60,731 nt of DNA, taken from positions 1-60,731 of the forward strand of contig CAJKCQ010000004.1 in assembly GCA_905198475.1 (NCBI GenBank), in the 5' to 3' direction. The notes under the pieces are model-generated. The model saw only the letters and a program-made list of their open reading frames with translations, ran no database searches and was not told where the DNA came from. The number at the start of each line of letters is the position of its first letter. Within the stretch, counting starts at the first letter, position 1. Below, in pieces: positions 1 to 9,618 of the stretch. Origin of the DNA: an uncultured Sutterella sp. (GTDB taxonomy: Bacteria > Pseudomonadota > Gammaproteobacteria > Burkholderiales > Burkholderiaceae_F). A program made the position numbers and the translations under genes.

Positions 1-79
1 TGGTCTTGCCGTGGTCAACGTGACCAATCGTGCCCACGTTCACATGGGGCTTCTTACGCTCAAATTTTTCCTTGGCCAT
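1..79 (-). CDS. tuf: Elongation factor Tu, 5' end only
   Basis: The reverse strand reads [20 protein letters not shown] and continues VDHGKT up to the window edge. This is the N-terminus of EF-Tu, including the start of the G1 P-loop (GHVDHGKT). EF-Tu is the GTPase that carries aminoacyl-tRNA to the ribosome. Only 26 codons are inside the window. The gene is the last member of a minus-strand tRNA-Tyr/Gly/Thr-tuf cluster, the same order as the tufB locus of E. coli, so it is probably co-transcribed with those tRNAs. Confidence 0.95.
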
Positions 80-142
80 GATCGGCTCCTGATGAACAAA
101 GATCCGACCAGCTCGGATCAGATTGGACGTATAAGGAATTCG

Positions 143-217
<75 letters not shown>

Positions 218-223
218 ATTTTC

Positions 224-297
224 TGGAGCGGGTGAAGGGAATCGAACCCTCGTCGGGGGCTTGGAAGGCCTCTGCTCTACCATTGAGCTACACCCGC
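224..297 (-). tRNA. tRNA-Gly (anticodon TCC)
   Basis: A 74-nt cloverleaf with encoded CCA. The acceptor is GCGGGTG/CACCCGC with discriminator T. The anticodon loop CTTCCAA gives TCC, and the T-loop is GGTTCGATTCC. It is separated from tRNA-Thr by only 6 bp, so the two are probably processed from one transcript. Confidence 0.96.
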
Positions 298-369
298 TCA
301 GGATCGAGGACGGTCATTCCGCTCCGCGGTTGACGCTGCGACGCGTAAGCAGATCGTCGCAGATTTCGC

Positions 370-455
370 TGGTGGAGGGGGATGGATTCGAACCATCGTA
401 GGCGTAAGCCAACAGATTTACAGTCTGCCCCCTTTAGCCACTCGGGCACCCCTCC
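370..455 (-). tRNA. tRNA-Tyr (anticodon GTA)
   Basis: An 86-nt class II tRNA with encoded CCA. The acceptor is GGAGGGG/CCCCTCC with discriminator A. The anticodon loop CTGTAAA gives GTA, and a long variable arm (TTGGCTTACGCCTAC) follows, as expected for bacterial tRNA-Tyr. It is the first gene of the tRNA-tuf cluster and divergent from cls. Confidence 0.96.
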
Positions 456-599
456 GTGCGAAGAGGATCGAATTATTGCGGCTTTTCGCCGCGCTGTCAA
501 GAGGGGCGTGAAAAAAAGTTCCGCCCTCCCGCGGCGGGCGCGCTTCCGACCGGGCCGACTTCCTTTAGCATCAACGAAATCGCATCGAATTCCTCGACC

Positions 600-2066
600 A
601 TGTCCTTCCTCGACACCCTCACGGCCTGGGGCGCGCTCGCCGCGCTCTTGCAGTTCGGCATCGTCCTCAGCGTGATCATCCGCGTCGTGCTCACGCGTCA
701 TCCGCCGGGCTCGTCCTTCGCCTGGATTCTGCTCACGACGCTCCTGCCCTACGTCGGCTTTCTGCTCTACCTCGCCTTCGGCGAACGTCCGGTCGGGCGG
801 CTGCGCGCCAAGCGCCTGCGCGACGCGGCGGAGCGCCGGGGGCACCTCGCGCAGCACAAGCTCACGCCCCTCGGGCCGCTGCCGAGCCGGCTCGTGCGGC
901 ACCGCACGCTGCTGCGCCTCGCCGCCAAGCTCTCCGGCATGCCGACCGCCACCGGCTCGACGGTTGTGCTCAAGGCGAGCTCAAAGGAAACCATCGCGTC
1001 GCTGCACGCCGACATCGCCGCCGCGCGGCATTCGATCGACATGGAGTTCTACATCTGGGAGGACGGCGGCGAAGTCGCTGAGATCTCCTCGGCGCTCATC
1101 GCGGCGGCGCGCCGCGGCGTGCGCGTGCGCATCCTCGTGGACGACTTCGGGTCGCGCATCTTCCTGCGCTCGGAGGCGCGCCGGCGTCTCGAGGCCGAAG
1201 GCGTCGCCGTGGCTTCGGCGCTCCCGATGAAGCTTCTGCAGATATTCGGGCTGCAGCGCGCCGACATCCGGCTGCACCGCAAGACGGTCGTCATCGACGG
1301 ACGCGTCGCCTATACGGGAAGCTTCAACATGATCGACCCGAAAAACTACGCCGAAGCGAAGGTCGTGGGCGCTTGGGTGGACGCGATGGTGCGCGTCGAA
1401 GGCCCCGCCGCGCGGCTTCTCGACGCGGTCTGGCGCTTCGACTGGGCTCTGCAGCCCGACGGAGACCTCTCGGACTTCGACAGGACTTTCGAGACGCTGC
1501 GCACGCCCAATACGGGTGATGCGGTGATCTCCACCGTGCCCTCCGGCCCCTATCAGCCGGGCGACAGCAACCTGCTCCTCATTCTCGAAGCGATCAGCCG
1601 CGCGGAATACACGCTCACGATCACGACGCCCTACTTCATTCCGACGGAATCCGTCGTACAGGCGCTCCTCAATGCGGCGCTGCGCGGCGTGAACGTGCGG
1701 CTCATCGTGCCCGAGCGGTGCGACAACTCCGCCACCGGCTGGGCGATGCGCCGCTACTTCGACGACCTGCTGCAGGCGGGCGTGCACGTGCTGCTCTATC
1801 AGGGCGGACTGCTGCACACGAAGTCGATCGCCGTGGACAACGAATTCGCCGTGTTCGGCACGCTCAACATCGACAACCGCTCAATGCATCTCAATTTCGA
1901 GCTGATGATGGTGATCTTCGACGACGACTTCGTCGCCGACCTCGTGCGGCTCCATGAGGAATACGAGAGCCGCTGCCGGGAGCTCTCTCCGGAGGCATGG
2001 CGCCGCCGGCCGATTTCGGACCGGCTCAAGGAGGGCGCGTCCTATCTTGTGTCGCCGCTTCTTTGA
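600..2066 (+). CDS. cls: Cardiolipin synthase (phospholipase D family)
   Basis: 488 aa, close to the 486 aa of E. coli ClsA. The family condenses two phosphatidylglycerols into cardiolipin and glycerol at the inner membrane. Two hydrophobic N-terminal segments (about residues 8-28 and 40-60) are followed by two PLD domains. The first HKD motif is LHRKTVVID (H226, K228, D233) and the second is LHTKSIAVD (about residue 405). The open frame continues upstream into tRNA-Tyr, so I took the first ATG downstream of the tRNA, just before the first membrane segment; its ribosome-binding site is weak. It converges on the next gene across a pair of strong hairpins. Confidence 0.93.
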   Translation: MSFLDTLTAWGALAALLQFGIVLSVIIRVVLTRHPPGSSFAWILLTTLLPYVGFLLYLAFGERPVGRLRAKRLRDAAERRGHLAQHKLTPLGPLPSRLVRHRTLLRLAAKLSGMPTATGSTVVLKASSKETIASLHADIAAARHSIDMEFYIWEDGGEVAEISSALIAAARRGVRVRILVDDFGSRIFLRSEARRRLEAEGVAVASALPMKLLQIFGLQRADIRLHRKTVVIDGRVAYTGSFNMIDPKNYAEAKVVGAWVDAMVRVEGPAARLLDAVWRFDWALQPDGDLSDFDRTFETLRTPNTGDAVISTVPSGPYQPGDSNLLLILEAISRAEYTLTITTPYFIPTESVVQALLNAALRGVNVRLIVPERCDNSATGWAMRRYFDDLLQAGVHVLLYQGGLLHTKSIAVDNEFAVFGTLNIDNRSMHLNFELMMVIFDDDFVADLVRLHEEYESRCRELSPEAWRRRPISDRLKEGASYLVSPLL

Positions 2067-2088
2067 ATGACGAACACGCCTCAGATGC

Positions 2089-2163
2089 AATTCGGGCGCG
2101 GAATCCGCCTTCGGCGGAGCCGCGCCCGAATTCAATCCGGAGCGCCGGGCCGGGCCCGGCGCC
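2089..2163. other. Two strong back-to-back hairpins between convergent genes
   Basis: The first stem pairs AATTCGGGCGCGG (2089-2101) with CCGCGCCCGAATT (2120-2132), with an inner 6-bp stem TCCGCC/GGCGGA capped by a 3-nt loop. The second pairs GCGCCGGGC (2142-2150) with GCCCGGCGC (2154-2162). Neither is followed by a T-run on either strand. They may block transcription in both directions or stabilise 3' ends of the converging cls and 2167-2577 transcripts. Confidence 0.6.
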
Positions 2164-2166
2164 GCG

Positions 2167-2577
2167 TCAGTGCTGCTCGTCCTTCTTAGGAGGGACGGGC
2201 GTCTCCTCGATGTCCTCGACGTCCTTCATGTCGCGGCGACGCTGCGACGGCGCGCCCGACGCGATGCGAATCTCCTCGCGCTCGTAGACCGTGCCCGAGC
2301 GTCCAGCGCCGCGGTACTGCTGCCGCGCGAACGCCTCGGCGTCCTCCATCACCTTGCGGAAGTTGCGCTCGTCCTGAGATTCAAGACCGAACTTGCGCTT
2401 GATCCACCCCCAGAGGCAGAAGGCAGCGACCAGAACGATCACGGCGACGACGACGCCGGCGATCAGCGGCAGAAAGAAGATGATGAGGCCGACGAGGATC
2501 GCAAGCGTCGCAAGACCGACGAGGAAGCTCAGGAGCGGGTTGCCTCCGCCGGGCTGCGGAAAAATGAAGATGGGCAT
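2167..2577 (-). CDS. Small membrane protein of unknown function
   Basis: 136 aa from the ATG at 2577, which begins MPIFIFPQPGGGNPLLSF. The frame is open further upstream (to 2739), but that part is arginine- and proline-rich and has no plausible function. AGGAG lies about 11 nt before this ATG, a rather long spacing. Residues about 16-56 are two adjoining hydrophobic segments, followed by a basic stop-transfer sequence (WIKRKFG) and a charged, soluble C-terminal tail ending in PPKKDEQH. I do not recognise a named family. It stands alone, convergent with cls and divergent from folE2. Confidence 0.7.
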   Translation of the reverse strand: MPIFIFPQPGGGNPLLSFLVGLATLAILVGLIIFFLPLIAGVVVAVIVLVAAFCLWGWIKRKFGLESQDERNFRKVMEDAEAFARQQYRGAGRSGTVYEREEIRIASGAPSQRRRDMKDVEDIEETPVPPKKDEQH

Positions 2578-2920
2578 GTATGGGGTCACTCCTCTGGAAC
2601 GGTTCGCGGACGGCTCGCAGGCCGTCTCATTCACTGCAAGAAGCCGTTGAGGGAAAGTATATCGGCCGCCGGCGGGCGGAAAGTCGCCCCGCCGGGCCGA
2701 TCCGGCCGCAACGACCCTCGGAGGCGGCATTTTGTGCAAACAATGGTTTCATCCGCCCTGCGCATTCGCGCCGCCCGTGCGGCACAGCGCCGCACGGCGT
2801 CGAGTAAGATAACTGCCCATTCAGCCGCCCCGACCGCTCCGTCGCGCGGCTGCCCCGCGCTCCGCGGGCTGAAAGCCGCAGGCGCCTTTGCGGGCCGCGG
2901 CCGAATTCAAGACCTCCGAC
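2578..2920. other. Divergent intergenic region upstream of folE2
   Basis: 343 bp without a convincing gene. It contains a perfect 9-bp hairpin, CCGTGCGGC (2775-2783) against GCCGCACGG (2789-2797) with a 5-nt loop, followed by TAAGAT at 2805-2810, a possible -10 for folE2. On the minus strand TATACT (about 2658-2663) is a possible -10 for the small membrane protein gene. I see no clear -35 for either. Confidence 0.4.
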
Positions 2921-3718
2921 ATGGCAGCAGAAGAGAAGATCACGCTCCCGGACATACAGTCCACTGAAGACGAACGCAACATCGCCATCAACCGCGTCGG
3001 CGTACGCGGCGTCAAACTCCCGATCATCGTCGCCGGCCGCGAGGGGCCGCAGCACACCGTCGCCGACATCACCATGACGGTGGCGCTGCCCGCCTCGAAG
3101 AAGGGCACCCACATGTCGCGCTTCATCGGCCTGATGGAGGAGCTGCGCGACCCGCTCGATGCGCCGCTCATGGAGCGGCTGCTCGGCGCGATGCTCGGGC
3201 TGTTGCAGTCCGACGCCGGAACGATTGAAATCCGCTTCCCGTTCTTCGTGCGCAAGGCCACGCCCGTGAGCCGCCTCGAGAGCATTATGAACTACGAATG
3301 CGCCTTCACCGCCTCGACCGGCGCCGAAGGCACGGTCGTGCGTCAGGAGACGATCGCGCCCGTCACGAGCCTCTGCCCGTGCTCCAAGGAGATTTCGCGC
3401 TACGGCGCGCACAACCAGCGCTCGCTCCTCAAGAGCTCGCTCATCCTCGCCGCGCCGATGTCCCTCGAGGAGCAGATCGGCGTCGCCGAGTCCGCCGCCT
3501 CCTGTCAGCTCTGGTCGCGCCTGAAGCGCGCCGACGAGAAGTTCGTCACCGAATACGCCTACGATCATCCGAAGTTCGTCGAAGACATCGTGCGCGACAT
3601 GGCCAAGGCGCTCAACGCCGACCCGCGCGTGCTGAGCTACCGCGTCGAGGCGGAGAACTTCGAGTCGATCCACAACCACTCCGCCTACGCCTGGATCGAA
3701 CGCGACAAGCGCCTCTGA
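2921..3718 (+). CDS. folE2: GTP cyclohydrolase FolE2 (type IB)
   Basis: 265 aa, the normal length of the GCYH-IB family. FolE2 converts GTP to 7,8-dihydroneopterin triphosphate, the first step of folate synthesis, in place of zinc-dependent FolE. Supporting sequence includes the N-terminal block DIQSTEDERNIAINRVGV and the conserved motif SLCPCSKEISRYGAHNQRS, whose second cysteine (C154) matches the catalytic metal-ligand cysteine of the family. The ATG at 2921 was chosen over an upstream GTG because the protein then begins MAAEEKITLPDIQ. The gene is monocistronic in appearance, 57 bp before argS. In some bacteria folE2 is zinc-regulated; I see no recognisable Zur site. Confidence 0.94.
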   Translation: MAAEEKITLPDIQSTEDERNIAINRVGVRGVKLPIIVAGREGPQHTVADITMTVALPASKKGTHMSRFIGLMEELRDPLDAPLMERLLGAMLGLLQSDAGTIEIRFPFFVRKATPVSRLESIMNYECAFTASTGAEGTVVRQETIAPVTSLCPCSKEISRYGAHNQRSLLKSSLILAAPMSLEEQIGVAESAASCQLWSRLKRADEKFVTEYAYDHPKFVEDIVRDMAKALNADPRVLSYRVEAENFESIHNHSAYAWIERDKRL

Positions 3719-3775
3719 CCCGCCGCGGCCCACACCGTCCACACAAAACTGCAACCCCCCGTTTTTGTTTCTCCC

Positions 3776-5533
3776 ATGCTCGACACTCAGAAAGAAGCCA
3801 TTCAGAAGCTCATCGCCGGCGCCCTCGCGTCGCTCGGCGCCGCCGACGCCCCCGTGACGCTCGAGCGTCCCAAGGATCCCGCCCACGGCGACGTCGCCTG
3901 CACCTGCGCCCTGCAGCTCGCCCGCCGCCTCAAGAAGAATCCGCGCGCCATCGCCGAAGAGCTCGTCGCCGCGCTCAAGGCCGATCCCGCCTTCGGCGAG
4001 ATCGTCGAAACCGTCGAAATCGCCGGTCCGGGCTTCATCAACATCCGCGTCGCCCAGAACGCCCGCCTCGCGATCGTCTCGCAGGTGCTGCGCGAGGGCG
4101 AGCGCTACGGCGAAAGCACCGAGCACGCCGGCGAATCGGTCCTCCTCGAGTACGTCTCGGCCAATCCGACCGGCCCGCTGCACCTCGGCCACGCCCGTCA
4201 GGGCGCCTTGGGCGACGTGCTCGCCAACCTCCTCGCCTCCCAAGGCTGGAAGGTCTCGCGGGAGTTCTACTACAACGACGCGGGCGTGCAGATCGGCAAC
4301 CTTGCGAACTCCGTGCAGGTCCGCTGCCGCCAGCTTCAGGGCGAGTCGGTGGAGCTGCCTGAAAACGCCTACCACGGCGAATACATCCTTTCGATCGCGC
4401 GCGACTTCCTCGCGAAGAAGCCCGTCCATCCGCATGCGGGCGGCGTGATCGAGTCCACGGGCGACTTCACCGACATGGACCTCGTGCGCCGTTACTCGGT
4501 CGCGTATCTGCGCAACGAACAGGACGACGACCTCGCCGCGCTCGGCGTGCGCTTCGACAACTTCTTCCTCGAGTCCTCGCTCTACTCGACGGGGGCCGTG
4601 CAGAAGACCGTCCAGGCGATCGTTGATTCGGGCAACACCTACGAGAAGGACGGTGCGCTCTGGCTGCGCACGACCACGTTCGAAGACCTCGGCAACGGCC
4701 TCACGGACGACAAGGACCGCGTGATGAAGAAGGCCGACGGCACCTACACGTACTTCGTGCCCGACGTCGCCTACCACCTCAACAAGTTCAGCCGCGGCTA
4801 CACCAAGGCGGTCAACATCCAGGGCACGGATCACCACGGCACGATCGCGCGCGTGCGCGCCGGCCTGCAGGCCGCCTCGGGCGTGCTCGGCATCTCCATT
4901 CCGAAGACCTTCCCGGAATACATCCTGCACAAGATGCTCTCGGTCGTGATGGACGGGGAGCCCGTGAAGATGAGCAAGCGCTCGGGCAACTACGTCACCC
5001 TGCGCGACCTTGTGGACTGGGCCGGCCGCGACGCCGCGCGCTTCTTCCTCGTCTCGCGCAAGGCCGACGCCGAATTCGTCTTCGACGTGACGCTTGCGCG
5101 CGCCAAGAGCGACGAGAACCCCGTCTACTACCTGCAGTACGCCCACGCGCGCATCTGCTCGGTCTTCGCCAACGCGGCCGAGCAGGGCCTGGAGGTGCCG
5201 ACGGCGGCCGAGCTCGCCGAGTGCGACCTCTCGCCGCTCTCCTCCAAGGCGAGCGAGGCGTTGGTCGGCGCCATCGCCGAGTACCCCAACACGCTGCGCA
5301 TCGCCGCGCGCGACCACGCGCCGCACGTGCTCTGCTACTACCTGAAGGACCTCGCCGCGGCCTTCCACGCCTTCTACAACGCCGAGCGCGTGCTCGTCGA
5401 AGACGCCGCGGAGCGCCGCGCGCGCCTCGCGCTCCTCGCCGCGGCCCGTCAGGTCCTCGGCAACGGCCTGCGTCTGCTCGGCATCTCCGCGCCCATGCGC
5501 ATGAGCCGCCGCGAAGACGAGTCCGCCGAATAA
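3776..5533 (+). CDS. argS: Arginyl-tRNA synthetase
   Basis: 585 aa class I aminoacyl-tRNA synthetase that charges tRNA-Arg in the cytoplasm. The HIGH motif appears as HLGH (from residue 136, in NPTGPLHLGHARQ) and the KMSKS motif as KMSKR (from residue 398). The N-terminal Add-1 domain (about residues 1-110) and the C-terminal DALR anticodon-binding domain (about residues 465-585, ending SAPMRMSRREDESAE) are both present. It leads an apparent run argS, SPOR protein, dsbA, with 13 nt to the next gene. The matching tRNA-Arg(CCG) is elsewhere in the window at 49.2 kb. Confidence 0.97.
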   Translation: MLDTQKEAIQKLIAGALASLGAADAPVTLERPKDPAHGDVACTCALQLARRLKKNPRAIAEELVAALKADPAFGEIVETVEIAGPGFINIRVAQNARLAIVSQVLREGERYGESTEHAGESVLLEYVSANPTGPLHLGHARQGALGDVLANLLASQGWKVSREFYYNDAGVQIGNLANSVQVRCRQLQGESVELPENAYHGEYILSIARDFLAKKPVHPHAGGVIESTGDFTDMDLVRRYSVAYLRNEQDDDLAALGVRFDNFFLESSLYSTGAVQKTVQAIVDSGNTYEKDGALWLRTTTFEDLGNGLTDDKDRVMKKADGTYTYFVPDVAYHLNKFSRGYTKAVNIQGTDHHGTIARVRAGLQAASGVLGISIPKTFPEYILHKMLSVVMDGEPVKMSKRSGNYVTLRDLVDWAGRDAARFFLVSRKADAEFVFDVTLARAKSDENPVYYLQYAHARICSVFANAAEQGLEVPTAAELAECDLSPLSSKASEALVGAIAEYPNTLRIAARDHAPHVLCYYLKDLAAAFHAFYNAERVLVEDAAERRARLALLAAARQVLGNGLRLLGISAPMRMSRREDESAE

Positions 5534-5546
5534 GGAGAATCTGAAA

Positions 5547-6068
5547 GTGGCCAGAAGCGGTTTTGCCGCCGGCTTTGCCGGCTTTCTCATCGGCGTGGTG
5601 ACCGGCCTCGGCATCGCCGCCGGCGCCATGCTCGTGATCTCCAAGAGTCCGATGCCCTTCGTGGACAAGGTGGACCGGGTGACCGCCGACGTCGATCCCG
5701 CCGCGAAGCTCGCGGGCGGGGTCGACCCCAACGCGCGGCTCAACCAGCAGAACGGCTCGGACGATGCGGTCGAAGCCGGCGGCGTGCGCACCGTGAAGGT
5801 GCCCGCAGCCGGGTCGGACGCCGGGACGGCCGCGCCCGCCCCGGCCGACGTCTTCTGGGTCCAGGTGGGCTCCTACTCGAAGAAGTCCGAAGCGGACAAC
5901 GCCGTCGCCGCACTCGCCATGCAGGCGATCGGCGCGCAGATCCAGGCCGCCGGCTCCTCGCTCTGGCGCGTGCGCGTCGGCCCGTTCGAAAATCGTCAGG
6001 GCGCCGAGGAGGCGTTCAACAGCCTGACCGATCAGGGAATGAAGGCCCTGATCGTCCGGGACAAGTAG
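5547..6068 (+). CDS. SPOR-domain membrane protein
   Basis: 173 aa, GTG start with AAGGAG 8 nt upstream and directly after argS. Residues about 5-30 form one transmembrane segment (FLIGVVTGLGIAAGAMLVI), then a low-complexity periplasmic linker. Residues about 103-173 form a SPOR domain (FWVQVGSYSKKSEADNAVAA ... WRVRVGPF). SPOR domains bind denuded glycan strands of peptidoglycan at division sites. The argS-SPOR-dsbA order is common in Burkholderiales. The exact partner is unknown; it resembles FtsN/DedD-type proteins only in architecture. Confidence 0.88.
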   Translation: MARSGFAAGFAGFLIGVVTGLGIAAGAMLVISKSPMPFVDKVDRVTADVDPAAKLAGGVDPNARLNQQNGSDDAVEAGGVRTVKVPAAGSDAGTAAPAPADVFWVQVGSYSKKSEADNAVAALAMQAIGAQIQAAGSSLWRVRVGPFENRQGAEEAFNSLTDQGMKALIVRDK

Positions 6069-6119
6069 CCGCGGGCCGATCAGCCTGCTTCCTTCATCTT
6101 CACAAAGGACTCATTCGTC

Positions 6120-6761
6120 ATGCTGACTCGTCGTCAAGTCGTCCTCGCCGCCGCGCTCGTCCCGGCATCCGGTCCGCTCTTTGCGCAGCAGTCCTACACC
6201 GCCGGCAAGGAGTACCTCGTGGTGAATCCGCCCGCGCCGACGCCGCGCGACACCATCGAGGTGGTCGAATTCTTCGCCTACACCTGCCCGCACTGCCTGC
6301 AGTTCGCGCCGCACTTCGAGAAGTGGGCGAAGGCCGCCCACCAGGGCGTGACGGTCCGCGTCTGCCCGGTCGCCTGGCAGCCCAAGCTCCTGCCCTTCAC
6401 CCAGACCTACTTCGCCCTCGAGGCGCTCGGTCTGCTCGAGCGCCTGCACATGCCCTTCTTCGAGAGCGTGATCTACCAGGAGCACCCGTACAACTTCGAG
6501 AACCCGTCTGCCGACATCACCGACTTCATGAAGAGCAAGGGCGTGGATCCGCAGAAGTGGGAGCAGTCCATGCGCTCCTTCAGCGTCATGAACAAGTCCC
6601 GTCAGGCGACGCAGTACTGGCAGAACTACCAGATCGACAGCACGCCGATGATCGGCGTGGGCGGCGTCTATACGACCGGCCCGCACCTCGTCGGCACGCG
6701 TGAAGGCACGCCCGACTGCATCGACTTCCTCATCGAACAGGTCCGCCGCCAGCGCGGCTGA
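6120..6761 (+). CDS. dsbA: Thiol:disulfide interchange protein DsbA
   Basis: 213 aa periplasmic thioredoxin-fold oxidase that introduces disulfides into exported proteins. It has an N-terminal export signal (MLTRRQVVLAAALVPASG, cleaved near FAQQ), the active site CPHC at residues 56-59 (FFAYTCPHCLQF), and the cis-proline loop STPMIGVGG near residue 176. An adjacent arginine pair in the signal is followed by hydrophobic residues, but Sec export is the norm for this family. It is preceded by a short gap from the SPOR gene with AAAGGA upstream of the ATG. Confidence 0.95.
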   Translation: MLTRRQVVLAAALVPASGPLFAQQSYTAGKEYLVVNPPAPTPRDTIEVVEFFAYTCPHCLQFAPHFEKWAKAAHQGVTVRVCPVAWQPKLLPFTQTYFALEALGLLERLHMPFFESVIYQEHPYNFENPSADITDFMKSKGVDPQKWEQSMRSFSVMNKSRQATQYWQNYQIDSTPMIGVGGVYTTGPHLVGTREGTPDCIDFLIEQVRRQRG

Positions 6762-6827
6762 TTCCACCGAGCGCCCCGCCCGAACCGGGGCGTCGCCTCC
6801 GCGGTCCTCATCGGACCGCCGTCCCCC

Positions 6828-6863
6828 GGGCGCCTCAACAAGGGTTGAAGCGCCCCGTTTTTT
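6828..6863 (+). terminator. Rho-independent terminator after dsbA
   Basis: GGGCGC-TCAAC pairs with GTTGA-GCGCCC around an AAG loop region (6828-6856), followed by a T6 run at 6858-6863. It lies between dsbA and the SDR gene and separates their transcription units. Confidence 0.75.
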
Positions 6864-6881
6864 CCCGAGGAGACTCCTCTC

Positions 6882-7658
6882 GTGCTCAACGTCTTCATCA
6901 CCGGCGCGTCGAGCGGCATCGGCGCCGCTCTCGCCCGTCAGTACGCCGCCCGCGGCGCCGTGCTCGGCCTCGTCGCACGCAGCCGCGACAAGCTCGAGGC
7001 GCTCGTGGACGAGCTCCCCGGCGGCCGCAACCGCCACTTCGTGCTCCCCGCCGACGTCACCCGCCGCGAGGAGGTCTTCGCCGCGGCCCGGGAATTCGAG
7101 GCGCGCTCCGGGGGCGCCACCGTCGTCATCGCCAACGCCGGCATCTCGCACGGCGTGAAGACCGAGTACGAGGAGGACCTCGACATGCTCGAGGAGGTCT
7201 ACCGCATCAACGTCTTCGCGATGGCCTACACCTTCCACCCCTTCATCGCCCCGATGAAGGCGCGCGGCTACGGCCAGCTCGTGGGCATGGGCTCGGTCGC
7301 GGGCATCCGCGGCCTGCCCGGGTCGGAGGCGTACTGCGCGAGCAAGTCCGCGGTGATCACCTACTGCGAGAGCCTGCGCGTCGAGCTCGCCAAGTACGGC
7401 ATCCGCGTGCAGACGATCTGCCCGGGGTTCGTGCGCACGCCGCTCACGGCTGAAAATCCCTACAAGATGCCCTTTCTCATGGAGCCCGACGACTTCGCGC
7501 GCGAAGCGCTCGAGGCGATCACCTCGCGCACGAGCTACCGCGTGATTCCGTGGCAGATGGGCGTGCTCGCGAAGATCCTGCGCATGCTCCCGAACGGGCT
7601 CTTCGACCGCATCCTCGCCAACCGCAAGCAGAAGCCCCGCGTGACCGCGAGCCGCTGA
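6882..7658 (+). CDS. Short-chain dehydrogenase/reductase
   Basis: 258 aa classical SDR. The nucleotide-binding motif TGASSGIG is at residues 7-14, NAG at 85-87, the catalytic N110, S138 and Y151-x3-K155 (AYCASK) are all in place, so it should be an active NAD(P)H-dependent oxidoreductase. Substrate is not predictable; the extended C-terminus (after residue 225) is basic. GTG start with GAGGAG upstream. Its stop codon lies only 4 bp from the stop of convergent recQ, so the two transcripts must overlap at their 3' ends or terminate inside each other. Confidence 0.88.
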   Translation: MLNVFITGASSGIGAALARQYAARGAVLGLVARSRDKLEALVDELPGGRNRHFVLPADVTRREEVFAAAREFEARSGGATVVIANAGISHGVKTEYEEDLDMLEEVYRINVFAMAYTFHPFIAPMKARGYGQLVGMGSVAGIRGLPGSEAYCASKSAVITYCESLRVELAKYGIRVQTICPGFVRTPLTAENPYKMPFLMEPDDFAREALEAITSRTSYRVIPWQMGVLAKILRMLPNGLFDRILANRKQKPRVTASR

Positions 7659-7662
7659 GTCC

Positions 7663-9501
<1,839 letters not shown>

Positions 9502-9541
9502 AAATGCCCTGAGTCGTCTGAAGTCCAAAACCTCCGCATTC

Positions 9542-9585
9542 TAAAAGAACGCCCCGCCTGCGGCGTCGTGCCGCGGACGGGGCGT
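9542..9585 (-). terminator. Rho-independent terminator after sstT
   Basis: On the minus strand ACGCCCCG pairs with CGGGGCGT, with an inner GC-rich region that can also pair, and is followed by TTCTTTTAG. It ends the sstT transcript before recQ. Confidence 0.7.
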
Positions 9586-9618
9586 CCGGGTTCATTCAGG
9601 ATGCGGGGATGTCCGCCT

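Noticed and set aside
2627..5791. A 1054-codon open frame on the minus strand opposite folE2 and argS
   Set aside because: It is the antisense shadow of two well-identified genes; the translation is a low-complexity R/E/V/G-rich string without any domain, as is common in GC-rich DNA.
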